NCBI RefSeq assembly: GCF_017303055.1
Contig: NZ_JAEKJT010000001.1
Span: 434,001-498,000 of the forward strand
Direction of reading: 5' to 3'
Source of the DNA: Halomonas litopenaei
GTDB lineage: Bacteria; Pseudomonadota; Gammaproteobacteria; Pseudomonadales; Halomonadaceae
DNA: 64,000 nt
This document shows positions 34,801 to 49,800 of this stretch, in pieces; positions within the stretch are counted from its first letter, which is position 1; the number at the start of each line of letters is the position of its first letter. Made by a program: the position numbers and the translations under genes. Below the pieces are notes generated by a model, which worked only from the letters and a program-made list of their open reading frames with translations, was not told the DNA's origin and searched no databases.

Positions 34801-37800
34801 GCAGCGATGACCTGGCGGATCAGTTCGCGATTACGGCGACAGACAGCGACGGCGATGATGCCTCCACCGACCTGACCATCCAGGTGCAGGACGACGTACC
34901 GGTGGCGGTGAATGACAGCGCCAATACCGCGGAAGACACCCCGATCACCTATAACGTGCTGGACAATGACACCCAGGGCGTGGATGGGGCGAATGTCTCT
35001 GCGGCGACCCTGCGCAATCCCAGCCAGGGCAGTGTGTCCTTCAACAGTGACACAGGTGAGGTGACCTTTACCCCGGCACCGGGCTTCGAAGGCGAAGCGC
35101 TGATCGACTACACCATCACCGACGCCGATGGTGATACCAGCGACGCGGTATTCAGCGTCACGGTGGCGGAAGACTCCACGCCCACCATCAGCGTGCCGGA
35201 TGACTCCCCGAGCACCGAAGGCGGCCAGTTCACGGTCAGCGAAGCGGGCCTGCCTGGCGGCAGCGCCGCGGGCGACGGCAGCCAGACCACCAGTGGCACG
35301 CTGCCCATCACCACCGGTGGTGACAGCCTGGCCTCACTGGTCATCAACGGCGTTAACGTCACCGCTGGCGGCACCGTGGTAGGCGACTTCGGCACGCTGA
35401 CCGTCAGCGTCTCCGACGCTGGCGACTACAGCTGGAGCTACACCCTCGACGGCAGCACCCAGGATCACACCAGCCAGGGCACCGGAAGCGATGACCTGGC
35501 GGATCAGTTCGCCATCACGGCCACTGACAGCGACGGCGATGATGCCTCCACCGACCTGACCATCCAGGTGCAGGACGACGTACCGGTGGCGGTGAATGAC
35601 AGCGCCAGCGTGGCCGAGGACACTGCACAGGCCATCTCTGGCAACGTGCTGGCCAATGACACGACCGGTGCCGACAGTTCCACAGCGCAGCCTGCGACGG
35701 TCGCCCTGGATAGCCCCAGCGCCACAGGCGAGTTTGGCACCCTGACCCTGAACAGCGATGGCAGCTGGAGCTATACGCTCAACAACAGCGATGCTCGTGT
35801 GCAGGCGCTTAGCGGTGACGAAACGCTGACCGAGACCTTTGCCTACACCCTGACCGATGCCGACGGCGACACCTCCCCGGCGACGCTGACCATCACGGTC
35901 ACCGCCACCGATGATGGCGTGAGCCTGAGCGGCTTGAAGGCCGAAGGTGGCGACGTCCAGGTCAGTGAAGCCAACCTGGCGGATGGCAGTGCCGCAGACA
36001 GCACTTCGCTGACCCGCGGCGGCAGCTTCACCTTCACCAGTGTGGATGGTGTGGCCAGCGTCCAGGTAGGAGATCAGTCACTGACGCTGAACCAGCTGCA
36101 AGGTCTGTCCACGACCAACCCGGTGGTGGTCGATACGGCCTATGGCAGCCTGTCCCTGACTGGCTTCGATGGAGATGCTGCCGGCGGCACGGTGAGCTAC
36201 AGCTACACCCTGGATACCCGCGTCGACAACGATAGCCAGGACGGCGCCACCGATAGCGGCTTCACCGAAACGGTGGGGCTGGTGGTGACGGACGATAACG
36301 GTAGCGCGTCTAGCGGCAGTCTTCGTATTGCCATTGCGGATGATGCGCCGTCGGCGAGCGATGATAGTGCTAGCGTGGCCGAGGACACTGCACAGGCCAT
36401 CTCTGGCAACGTGCTGGCCAATGACACGACCGGTGCTGACAGTTCCACTGCGCAGCCCGCGACGGTCGCCCTGGATAGCCCCAGCGCCACAGGCGAGTTT
36501 GGCACCCTGACCCTGAACAGCGATGGTAGCTGGAGCTATACGCTCAACAACAGCGATGCCCGTGTGCAGGCGCTTAGCGGCGATGAAACGCTGACCGAGA
36601 CCTTTGCCTACACCCTGACCGATGCCGACGGCGACACCTCCCCGGCGACGCTGACCATCACGGTCACCGCTACCGATGACGGCGTGAGCCTGAGCGGCTT
36701 GGCGGCCGATGGTGGCGACGTCCAGGTCAGTGAAGCCAACCTGGCGGATGGCAGCGCGGCAGACAGCACTGCGCTGACCCGCGGCGGCAGCTTCACCTTC
36801 ACCAGCGTGGATGGTGTGGCCAGCGTCCAGGTAGGAGATCAGTCACTGACGCTGAACCAGCTGCAAGGACTGTCCACGACCAACCCGGTGGTGATCGATA
36901 CGGCCTATGGCAGCCTGTCCCTGACTGGCTTCGATGGAGATGCTGCCGGCGGCACGGTGAGCTACAGCTACACCCTGGATACCCGCGTCGACAACGATAG
37001 CCAGGACGGCGCCACCGGTAGCGGCTTCACCGAAACGGTGGGGCTGGTGGTGACGGACGATAACGGTACCCGTGGTCAGGCCAGTATCAGTATTGCTATC
37101 ACCGATGATGGCCCGTCGCTGCAGATCGGCGACTCTACTGAGCCGGGTACCGCAACAGTGGTGGAAGGCCAGAGCGTCAATGGCAGCTGGACCACCGATG
37201 CCGGTGCCGATGGTGCCACCGTTACCGTGACCGTGGGAGGTGACTCCCTGGTTCTGGGTAGCGCAGCGGATGCCACGGTGTCCTTCGACCTGACCGAAGG
37301 CACTCTGACCGTTGGCCGCGATGGCAGCTGGACCTTCGAGGCCAACAACAACCTCGACCAGGCAGAGAACCCGTCGGTCAACTTCACCATCGAGACCGTC
37401 GATAGCGATGGTGATACCGCCTCCGACAGCCACACCGTCACCATCACCGACGGTACTGGCCCGACGGTCACCGTTACCGACAGCGATCCGGCGACCACCA
37501 ATGCCGCCGTGTCCCTGGATGATGCTGACACTGAAGGCGACGCTTCCTCTACGGACGTGGCGAGCCTGACCTTTACGGCGGGCAGTGATGCGATTGCCAG
37601 CATCGGCTTTGGCAGCACAGATAATATTGATGTGGATGGCCTTAATGGCACCCTGACCTGGACACTGAACTCCGCCGGTCAGCTGGAAGGGCGCACCGAA
37701 GCCGGTGGCGAGCCGGCCATCACCCTGACGCTGAATAACAACGGCTCGGTCACGGCTGGCCAGTCTGCGGTAGTGACCGTGACGGCCACGCTGGCCGACA

Positions 37801-40800
37801 GTCTGGTCCACGCCGATGGCGTTGATGCACTGACCATCAGCGGGATCACCGTGGTCGGTACCGACACCGACGGCAGCAGCACCGAGGCAAGCGTCTCGGT
37901 CAGCGTCGCCGACGATCAGCCGACGCTGCAGATTGGCGACTCCACTGAGCCGGGTACCGCGACAGTCGTGGAAGGCCAGAGTGTCAATGGCAGCTGGACC
38001 ACCGATGCCGGTGCTGATGGCGCCACCGTTACCGTCAGCGTGGGCAGCGAGACGCTGACGTTGGGCGACGCCGACAACGACGTCGTGACCTTCAATACCG
38101 CCGAGGGCGTGTTGACCGTTGGTCGCGATGGCAGCTGGACCTTCGAGGCGAACAACAACCTCGACCAGGCAGAGAACCCGTCGATCAACTTCACCATCGA
38201 GACCGTCGATAGCGATGGTGACACCGCTTCCGATAGCCACACCGTTACCATCACCGACGGCACTGGCCCGACGGTCACCGTCACCGACAGCGATCCGGCG
38301 AGCACCAACGCCGCCGTGTCCCTGGATGATGCCGAGACTGAAGGCGACGCGTCCTCAACGGACGTGGCCAGCCTGACCTTTACGGCGGGCAGTGATGCGA
38401 TTGCCAGCATCGGCTTTGGCAGCACAGATAATATTGATGTTGATGGCCTTAATGGCACCCTGACCTGGACGCTGAACTCCGCCGGTCAGCTGGAAGGGCG
38501 TACCGAAGCCGGTGGCGAACCGGCCATCACCCTGACGCTGAACAACAATGGCTCGGTTACGGCTGGCCAGTCCGCGGTAGTGACCGTGACCGCGACTCTG
38601 GCGGACAGCCTGGCCCACGCCGATGGCGTCGATGCACTGACCATCAGCGGCATCACCGTGGTCGGCACCGACACCGACGGCACCAGCACGTCTGCCAATG
38701 TGGGCGTGACGGTGGCCGACGATCAGCCGACGCTGCAGATCGGTGACTCTACTGAGCCGGGTACCGCGACAGTGGTGGAAGGCCAGAGCGTCAACGGCAG
38801 CTGGACCACCGATGCCGGTGCCGATGGCGCCACCGTTACCGTCAGCGTGGGTGGAGACTCTCAGGTTCTGGGTAGCGCAGCGGATGCCACGGTGTCCTTC
38901 GACCTGACCGAGGGCACTCTGACCGTCGGCCGCGATGGCAGCTGGACCTTCGAGGCCAACAACAACCTCGACCAGGCCGAGAGCCCGTCGGTCAACTTCA
39001 CCATCTCCACGGTTGATACCGATGGTGATACCGCGTCCGACAGCCACACCGTCACCATCACCGACGGTACTGGCCCGACGGTCACCGTTACCGACAGCGA
39101 TCCGGCGACCACCAATGCCGCCGTGTCCCTGGATGATGCTGACACTGAAGGCGACGCTTCCTCGACGGACGTGGCTAGCCTGACCTTTACCGCGGGCAGT
39201 GATGCCATTGCCTCCATCGGTTTTGGCAGCACAGATAATATTGATGTGGATGGCTTGAATGGCACCCTGACCTGGACCCTGAACTCTGCCGGTCAGCTGG
39301 AAGGGCGCACCGAAGCCGGTGGCGAACCCGCTATCACCCTGACGCTGAATAACAACGGCTCGGTCACGGCTGGTCAGTCCGCGGTAGTGACCGTGACCGC
39401 CACTCTGGCCGACAGCCTGGCCCACGCTGATGGCGTCGATGCACTGACCATCAGCGGAATCACCGTGGTCGGTACTGACACCGACGGCACCAGCACATCT
39501 GCCAATGTGGGCGTGACGGTGGCCGACGATCAGCCGACGCTGCAGATCGGTGACTCCACTGAGCCGGGTACCGCGACAGTGGTGGAAGGCCAGAGCGTCA
39601 ATGGCAGCTGGACCACCGACGCCGGTGCCGACGGTGCCACCGTTACCGTAAGCGTGGGCAGCGAGACGCTGACGTTGGGCGACGCCGACAACGACGTCGT
39701 GACCTTCAATACCGCCGAAGGCGTGTTGACCGTCGGCCGCGATGGCAGCTGGACCTTCGAGGCCAACAACAACCTCGACCAGGCCGAGAGCCCGTCGGTC
39801 AACTTCACCATTGAGACCGTCGATAGCGATGGTGATACCGCCTCCGACAGCCACACCGTCACCATCACCGATGGTACCGGCCCGACGGTCACCGTCACCG
39901 ACAGCGATCCGGCGAGCACCAATGCTGCCGTGTCCCTGGATGATGCCGAGACCGAAGGTGACGCTTCCTCAACGGACGTGGCCAGCCTGACCTTTACGGC
40001 GGGCAGCGATGCGATTGCCAGCATCGGCTTTGGCGATACCGGCGCTATCAGCGTCGACGGCCTGGATGGCACCCTGACCTGGACCCTGGACTCCGCCGGT
40101 CAGCTGGAAGGGCGTTCCGAGGCCGGTGGCGAGCCGGCCATCACTCTGACGCTGAATAACAATGGCTCTGTCGCCGCAGGCCAGTCCGCGGTAGTGACCG
40201 TGACCGCGACTCTGGCGGACAGCCTGGCCCACGCCGATGGCGTTGATGCACTGACCATCAGCGGCATCACCGTGGTCGGCACCGACACCGACGGCAGCAG
40301 CACCGAGGCAAGCGTCTCGGTCAGCGTGGCTGACGATCAGCCGACGCTGCAGATCGGCGACTCCACTGAGCCTGGCACCGCGACAGTGGTGGAAGGCCAG
40401 AGCGTCAACGGCAGCTGGACCACCGATGCCGGTGCCGATGGCGCCACCGTTACCGTCAGCGTGGGTAGCGAGACGCTGACGCTGGGCGATGGCGATGCTG
40501 ACGTCGTGATCTTCACCACTGCCGAAGGCGTGTTGACCGTCGGTCGCGATGGCAGCTGGACCTTCGAGGCCAACAACAACCTTGACCAGGCCGAGAGCCC
40601 GTCGATCAACTTCACTATCGAGACCGTCGATAGCGATGGTGACACCGCTTCCGATAGCCACACCGTCAACGTCACCGACGGTACTGGCCCGACGGTCACC
40701 GTCACCAGTGGGGACGATGATCCGGCAACCGAGAGCCTGGATCTTACGCTGGACGAAGTGGGTACCATCGGCGGCGCAGAGCAGGACTCTGGTGTGTTGA

Positions 40801-43800
40801 CCTTCACTGCAGGCAGCGACAACCTGACCAGTTTCAGGTTTGCCAATATTGCAACAGACGGCAGCGTGTCAGGCATTACCACCGCTGGGCTGGAGCCAGG
40901 GCAGACGCTGGTATGGACAGCGAATGCGAATGGCCAGCTCGAAGGCCGCTTGGGTGGTAGCACTGCTGTCGCGGTGACCCTGTCCCTTGCTGCTCCAGCG
41001 TCTGTCGAAGCGGGTGAGGACGGTATCGTGCGGGTTACCGCTGAACTCAGCGAGGCCCTCCCGCATGAGGTGGCCGATGCGCTGGCGAACTCGCTTTCTA
41101 TTAGCGGCATCGGAGTTGTTGCGACCGAGGCTGACGGTGATAGTGCCACGGCCCAGGTGACCGTCAACGTCGTTGACTCTGCACCGCAGGCTGTGGCCGA
41201 CGTGAACGCCATCACCGAAGACACCGCGTCCGTCTCTGGCAACGTCATTGACGGTGCTGCAGATGATGCCGGTGCCGACACCCTGGGCGCCGATGCCACC
41301 ACGGTCACCGCGGTGACCAGCGACAACGCCAGCGGCAACACCGCCACCACCAATGCGGATGGTGAACTGGTGTTTCAGGGCGAGTACGGCACCCTGACCA
41401 TCGCACCGGATGGCAGCTACAGCTACGCGTTGGATAACACCAACCCGGCGGTACAGGGGCTGGACGGCAGCGAGTCGGTCACCGAGGTGTTCACCTACAC
41501 CCTGACCGACGCCGACAGCGACGCCAGCAGTACCACTCTGACCCTGACCATCAACGGCCAGGAAGATGACCTGCCCACCATTACCGTGACCGACAGCGAC
41601 GGGAACGTGACCGGCGCCGACAACAGCGTGGAGGAGGACAGCGGCGATACCGTGACCGGCACCTTTACCGTGGGCGGCAGTGCGGGTGTGGCCAGCGTGA
41701 CCATCGGCGGTGTGGAGCTGGTGGGAGCGGACTTCACCACTCCGGTGAGCATCCCCAACACCGGTGGCCAGGGCAGCCTGACCATCACCGGCTTTAACGC
41801 CGCGACGGGTGAGTTCAGCTACAGCTACACCGAGACCGGGGGGCCGGCAGAGCACAACGCGACCAATGACAATATCGTCGACAGCTTCGCGATTGTGGTG
41901 ACTGACAACGAAGGCGACACCGCTAGCGACAGCCTGGATATCCAGATCCTGGATACCGCACCGCAGGCCGTGGCCGACGTGAACGCCATTACCGAAGACA
42001 CGGCCTCCGTGTCGGGCAACGTCATTGACGGCGCTGCAGATGATGCCGGTGCCGACACCCTGGGAGCCGATGCCGCCACGGTCACCGCGGTGACCAGCGA
42101 CAACGCCAGCGGCAACACCGCCACCACCAATGCGGATGGTGAGCTGGTGATCCAGGGCGAGTACGGCACCCTGACCATCGCACCCAATGGCAGCTACAGC
42201 TACGCGTTGGACAACACCAACCCGGCCGTCCAGGGGCTGGACGGCAGCGAGTCGGTCACCGAGGTGTTCACCTACACCCTGACCGACGCCGACAGCGACG
42301 CCAGCAGTACCACTCTGACCCTGACCATCAACGGCCAGGAAGATGACCTGCCCACCATCACCGTGACCGACAGCGACGGTAACGTGACCGGCGCCGACAA
42401 CAGCGTGGAAGAGGACAGCGGTGAGACCGTCACCGGCACCTTCACCGTGGGCGGCAGTGCAGGCATTGCGGGCGTGACGGTGGCAGGCGTTGATGTCACT
42501 GGCGCCACCCAGGCGAACCCTGTGGTCATCACCACAGGCACCCAGGGAACCCTGACTATCACCGGCTTCGATGCCGCGACGGGCGAGTTCAGCTACAGCT
42601 ACACCGAGACCGGGGGTCCGGCAGAGCACAACGCGGCCAACGACAATATCGTCGACAGCTTCGCGATCGTGGTGACCGACAACGAAGGTGATACCGCCAG
42701 CGACAGCCTGGATATCCAGATCCTGGATACCGCACCGCAGGCCGTGGCCGACGTTAACGCCATTACCGAAGACACCGCGTCCGTCTCTGGCAACGTCATT
42801 GACGGTGCTTCAGATGATGCCGGTGCCGACACCCTGGGGGCCGATGCCACCACGGTCACCGCGGTGACCAGCGACAACGCCAGCGGCAACACCGCCACCA
42901 CCAATGCGGATGGTCAGCTGGTGATCCAGGGCGAGTACGGCACCCTGACCATCGCACCCGATGGCAGCTATAGCTACGCGCTGGATAACACCAACCCGGC
43001 GGTACAGGGGCTGGACGGCAGCGAGTCGGTCACCGAGGTGTTCACCTACACCCTGACCGACGTGGATAGCGACGCCAGTAGCACCACCCTGACCCTGACC
43101 ATCAACGGCCAGGAAGATGACCTGCCCACCATCACCGTGACCGACAGCGACGGGAACGTGACCGGCGCCGACAACAGCGTGGAAGAGGACAGCGGTGAGA
43201 CCGTCACCGGCACCTTCACCGTGGGCGGCAGTGCAGGCATTGCGGGTGTGACGGTGGCAGGCGTTGATGTCACCGGCGCCACCCAGGCGAACCCTGTGAT
43301 CATCACCACGGGCACCCAGGGAACCCTGACCATCACCGGCTTCGATGCCACGACGGGCGAGTTCAGCTACAGCTACACCGAGACCGGGGGTCCGGCCGAG
43401 CACAACGCGGCCAACGACAATATCGTCGACAGCTTCGCGATTGTGGTGACCGACAACGAAGGTGATACCGCCAGCGACAGCCTGGATATCCAGATCCTGG
43501 ATACCGCACCGCAGGCCGTGGCTGACGTGAACGCCATCACCGAAGACACCGCGTCCGTCTCTGGCAACGTCATTGACGGTGCTGCAGATGCTGCCGGTGC
43601 CGACACCCTGGGAGCCGATGCCACCACGGTCACCGCGGTGACCAGCGGCAACGCCAGCGGCAACACCGCCACCACCAATGGGGATGGTGAGCTGGTGATC
43701 CAGGGCGAGTACGGCACCCTGACCATCGCGCCCAATGGCAGCTACAGCTACGCGCTGGACAACACCAACCCGGCCGTTCAGGGGCTGGACGGCAGCGAGT

Positions 43801-46800
43801 CGGTGACCGAGGTGTTTACCTACACCCTGACCGACGCCGACAGCGACGCCAGCAGTACGACCCTGACCCTGACCATCAACGGCCAGGAAGATGACCTGCC
43901 CACCATCACCGTGACCGACAGTGACGGGAACGTGACCGGTGCCGACAACAGCGTGGAAGAGGACAGCGGCGAGACCGTCACCGGCACCTTCACCGTGGGC
44001 GGCAGCGCGGGTGTGGCCAGCGTGACCATCGGCGGTGTGGAGCTGGTGGGAGCGGACTTCACCACTCCGGTGAGCATCCCCAACAACGGTGGACAGGGCA
44101 GCCTGACCATCACCGGCTTCGATGCCGCGACAGGCGAGTTCAGCTACAGCTACACCGAGACCGGGGGTCCGGCAGAGCACAACGCGGCCAACGACAATAT
44201 CGTCGACAGCTTCGCGATCGTGGTGACCGACAACGAAGGCGATACCGCCAGCGACAGCCTGGATATCCAGATCCTGGATACCGCACCGCAGGCCGTGGCC
44301 GACGTTAACGCCATCACCGAAGACACCGCCTCCGTCTCTGGCAACGTCATTGACGGTGCTGCCGATGATGCCGGTGCCGACACCCTGGGAGCCGATAGCA
44401 CCACGGTCACCGCGGTGACCAGCGACAACGCCAGCGGCAACACCGCCACCACCAATGGGGATGGTGAGCTGGTGATCCAGGGCGAGTACGGCACCCTGAC
44501 CATCGCGCCCAATGGCAGCTACAGCTACGCGCTGGACAACACCAACCCGGCCGTTCAGGGGCTGGACGGCAGCGAGTCGGTGACCGAGGTGTTTACCTAC
44601 ACCCTGACCGACGCCGACAGCGACGCCAGCAGTACGACCCTGACCCTGACCATCAACGGCCAGGAAGATGACCTGCCCACCATCACCGTGACCGACAGTG
44701 ACGGGAACGTGACCGGTGCCGACAACAGCGTGGAAGAGGACAGCGGCGAGACCGTCACCGGCACCTTCACCGTGGGCGGCAGCGCGGGCATTGCGGGTGT
44801 GACGGTGGCAGGCGTTGATGTCACTGGCGCCACCCAGGCGAACCCTGTGGTCATCACCACGGGCACCCAGGGAACCCTGAGCATCACCGGCTTCGATGCC
44901 GCGACAGGCGAGTTCAGCTACAGCTACACCGAGACCGGGGGTCCGGCCGAGCACAACGCGGCTAACGACAATATCGTCGACAGCTTCGCGATCGTGGTGA
45001 CCGACAACGAAGGTGATACCGCCAGCGATAGTCTGGATATCCAGATCCTGGATACCGCGCCGCAGGCCGTAGCCGACGTGAACGCCATCACCGAAGACAC
45101 CGCGTCCGTGTCGGGCAACGTGGTGTCTGACGGAACTGGTGCGGACACCCTGGGAGCCGATGCCACCACGGTCACCGCGGTGACCAGCGACAACGCCAGC
45201 GGCAACACCGCCACCACCAATGCGGATGGTGAACTGGTGATTCAGGGCGAGTACGGCACCCTGACCATCGCACCCGATGGTAGCTATAGCTACGCGTTGG
45301 ATAACACCAACCCGGCCGTCCAGGGGCTGGACGGCAGCGAGTCGGTGACCGAGGTGTTTACCTACACCCTGACCGATGCGGACAGTGACGCCAGCAGCAC
45401 CACCCTGACCCTGACCATCAACGGCCAGGAAGATGACCTGCCCACCATCACCGTGACCGACAGCGACGGGAACGTGACCGGCGCCGACAACAGCGTGGAA
45501 GAGGACAGCGGCGAGACCGTCACCGGCACCTTCACCGTGGGCGGCAGCGCGGGCATTGCGGGTGTGACGGTGGCTGGCATTGATGTCACCGGTGCCACCC
45601 AGGCGAACCCTGTGGTCATCACCACGGGCACCCAGGGAACCCTGACCATCACCGGCTTTAACGCCGCGACGGGTGAGTTCAGCTACAGCTACACCGAGAC
45701 CGGGGGGCCGGCCGAGCACAACGCGGCCAACGACAATATCGTCGACAGCTTCGCGATTGTGGTGACCGACAACGAAGGCGATACCGCCAGCGATAGCCTG
45801 GATATCCAGATCCTGGATACCGCGCCTGTTGCTGCCGATGATCGCGTCGACGGTGTGCAGTCCTCGCAGGTTGTGTCGAAAGACGCCACCGAAGGGCTGC
45901 TGTCCAATGATGATCAGGGAGCGGATGGCGCCAGAGTGACGGCGGTAGACCTTTCCTCGCTGCAAGGTAGCCTCGAGTGGAACGCCGACGGCAGCTTCGT
46001 CTACACCGCGACGGAGTCAGGCAGCTACACCGAAGTGGTGCGCTACACCATTACGGACGCCGATGGTGATACCAGCGAAGCTACGCTGACCATCCAGGTT
46101 GAGAATGGTGTGCCGAGCACCCAGCCCAGCAACGTGCAGGTCAATGAAGCAGGCCTGGACGGCGGCTCCCAGGCGGGGAATGGCTCGGCGACGGTCACCG
46201 GGCAGCTGGTCGCGACGGATCCCCAGAGCGACACGCTGACCTTCAAGGCGGAGACCATCAAAGGGGAGTACGGAGACATCGTGATCCGTGCCGATGGCTC
46301 ATTCACCTACACCTTGACCAAGCCAGTGACGTCCTCCGACAACCCGGTGGACGATGCAGAGAGCTTCACCTACACCGTCACCGACAGCCAGGGCAACTCG
46401 GCAACTGGCACCATCACCGTAGATGTGATTGATGACGTACCGCAGGCCGTCAATGACACACCGGCCGCGCTGCAGTCAGGCACATCGCTGACGACCACGG
46501 CCGACAATGGCCTGCTGGCCAACGACGTGCAGGGCGCAGATGGTGCCGAGGTGGTGTCGATCGATACCAGCGGACTGCGTGGCGAGCTGACGTGGAATGC
46601 CGACGGTAGCTATACCTACACCGCGGAAGCCAACGCCAGCTATGAAGAAGTGGTGACCTACGTGATTCGTGACGCCGACGGCGACACGAGTCAGACCAAC
46701 GTCAAGTTTGTGGTGACGGATGGTTCCCCGACCGCCAATCAAGCAACAGCAACGGTCAGCGAGGCCGGTCTTGCCGCTGGTAGCGACGCCGGCAGCGGCA

Positions 46801-49800
46801 GTCACAGCGTTTCCGGGCAGCTGAGTGCAACCGATGCCCAGGGAGATGACCTGAGCTACACCGAAGCGCGGATCGAGGGGGATCATGGCGTACTGGTGAT
46901 CAGCAGCGATGGTTCCTTTACCTATACGTTGAGCAGCGCTGTGACCGGGAGCCAGGCGGACAATGGCGGCAACACGCTGACCGCCCAGGAGACCTTCACC
47001 TACAGCGTGACCGATGCCCACGGCAATACCGCCAGTGCCAGCATCAGCATCAACATTGTGGATGACGTGCCGCAGGCGGTGGATGACACGGCCGCCACGG
47101 CTGAGGACACCGCGGTCACCGTTGATGTGCTGGCCAATGACATGGGCGGAGCCGATGGTGCTGTGCTGCAGTCGGCTGCACTGGCGCCTGGACACGAGTC
47201 TGCCGGTCGGGTGACGGTGAACAGTAGCACCGGAGAACTGACCTTCACGCCAGGACCTGGGGTCGAGGGAACCGTCGTCATTCGCTACACCATCGTCGAC
47301 GCCGATGGAGATACCAGCGAGGCCACCTTGACCGTCAATGTGGCTGCGGATTCTCGACCCGAGGGGGCTATCGACAAGGCGCTGCTCGATGAAGACGGAT
47401 TGCCGGGCGGTATCGCTGGCGGCGTCGGTGACCTGGCGGGTGAGGCCACAGTGGTCAGCGGTACATTGGGATATTCCTTCGGCGCGGACGGTGCTGCCAG
47501 CCAGAACGCCTTTGCCTGGAGCCTGTCGGGACTGCCGAACGTATCCTCTGGCGGGGAGCCGGTCAGCTATGGCCTGAGCAACGATGGACGTACGCTCACA
47601 GGCCGTGATGCCTCCGGAGCTCTGGTGCTGAGCGTGGCGCTGACGGACGTCGCCAGCGGTGCCTACGAAGTGACCCTGCATCAGCCGCTGGATCACCCTG
47701 ACAGTGAGAGTGAGGATGTCCTGGCGTTCAAGATCGGCTACAGCGTCACCGACGGTGACGGCAGCTCTGCCGATGGGGCGCTCCAGGTGCTGATCAATGA
47801 CGACAGCCCTGAGGCGTTCACGGCGCAGACCGCTACCCTGAGGGATGGCGGCGGTGGCAGCATCGACTTTGCCGACGCCGCAGGGGCAGATGGCGTATCC
47901 AATGTGGTGTTTGCCGGCATGGATGGCCAGGTCGCCACGGACACCGATGGTCACCCGCTGTACTTCGAAGGTGAAGCCTTGACCTATCGCATGTCCGCTG
48001 ACGGTTCTCAGCTTGACGCTGTGACGGCGGATGGCACCGTCGGCTTCAGCGTGGTGCTGGACGCTGCGGGCGACAGCTACCGTCTCGAGGTCAGCGATGG
48101 CGACGTCAGCAACGGGCGCACCGAACGAGCGGAAGTGTCGGATCTGGATCTCTCGGGTGTCGTGCGCTACCACGGCGCCAACTATCAGGATCTAGAAACT
48201 GACAACGATGTCCTGTACTCGACGCCCAATGGCGTCGGCATCGTGCCGCTTGAGGGCGGAATTGGTGTGGCCGGCGGCCTCAGTACGGGGATCGAACTCA
48301 ATGAGGCTATTCGCATCAGCTTCCTGGACAGCCTGGCATTCTCGGATGTGGGAGAGCCGAGCTGGCAAGGGCATGAGCGCGTAGCTGAAGTGCGCCAGAC
48401 CATCCACGTCGATGGGGATAATGCGAAGGCCGTGGTGACCGTCGCTGCCATCGACTATGTGGCAGACGGTGCGGGCGGTGGCTCACCGGCCCAAGGGGCG
48501 AGCAGTGACTTCCGTCTGACTGTGGACGATGTGCGCATCGTCGACCACACTGGCACCGATGTGACCAGCCAGGTTGGCATCACCGTCGACGGTGCGGGCC
48601 GACTGGTGCTGGATGGCATGCAGGATGGCTGGTCATTCGTGCTGAGCCCGGAAGGCGGCATGGAGGGCATCGAAGTCACCGGCGGTGGCACGGTACCGTT
48701 CGTGCTGGGCGATATGGACTATCGCCTGGGCGAGGCAAGCAATGCCTTTGATATCGAGCTTGGGTTGTCGGGCATCGACGGTGATGGAGACACCGCCAGC
48801 GGTAGTCTGACCCTCGAAGTCAGCGCTCCGGATCAGCTGTTTGTCGGTGATAATTCCGACAACAGCGTGACCGGTGGCGGTGGCAGCGATGTCATGATCG
48901 GCGACGGCGGAGGCAAGTTCACCGTCATCAACCCGGCCCAGAACTACAACGTTTCGTTGATCCTCGACAGCTCCGGCAGCATGAGCGCTGACTCGGGCAC
49001 GCAGGGCCTGTCGCGCATGGCGTTGGCCAAGCAGGCCCTGGCCAACCTGGTGGAGCAGCTGGCGGACTTTGACGGCATCATCAATCTGCAGGTGGTCGAC
49101 TTTGATACTGGGGCGCGGTTTACCCAGACCCTGGATCTTGGCTCGTCAGAGAGCGAAGTGGACCGTATCGTCGACTACATCAATAGTGTCGACGGTTCGC
49201 GCAACTCGGGAGGTGGTACCAACTACGAGGCGGCCTTCGAGGCCTCCAAGGGATGGCTCGAGGAGCAATCCGCGGCGAATGGCTACGACAACCTGACGTA
49301 CTTCCTGACCGATGGTTTGCCCACCTTCTACGTCACCGATAGCGGTGGTACCGGGGGTAACGGAAGGGATACCGGCTTCAACGAGGTCAACAACGCTCTG
49401 GAAGCCTTCGAGGGCCTGTCCGCCATCAGTCGCGTCGAGGCCATCGGTATCGGTTCGGGTATCAACGAGGACGTGCTGCGCTTCTTTGATAACACCGATG
49501 TGACGGGCGTCAGCCAGGTGATTCCTTACTCCTCGGCCTCCTTCAGCGGAAGCCGCGGCTTGGTGGACTTCTCTGGTAGCGATAGCCCGTTGGATACGCA
49601 GACGGGCTGGACGAAGTCCGGCGACAGCACGGGTGGTCTGGCGGTGGGCGGTGGATCGTTGTATTTGGTCGACTATCGTCCTGGCTCAACGACAGGCGCG
49701 GCCGTGGCTACCAGTCAATCCTTCACTCTGGAGGCTCCAGAAAACGGCTACTCGACGTTGCAGTTCAGGTACCAGACTGATGACTACGGGAACAGCGATT

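Noticed and set aside
32860..45821. Regular repeats that might suggest a CRISPR array
   Set aside because: Units are 681-807 bases, translated throughout and have no spacer structure.
42810..45965. Very long minus-strand open frame (1,051 codons), with others of 465-586 codons opposite the adhesin repeats
   Set aside because: They are antisense shadows of the GC-rich repeats on the plus strand: their sequence repeats with the same period, has no recognisable domain, and the plus frame carries clear domains.
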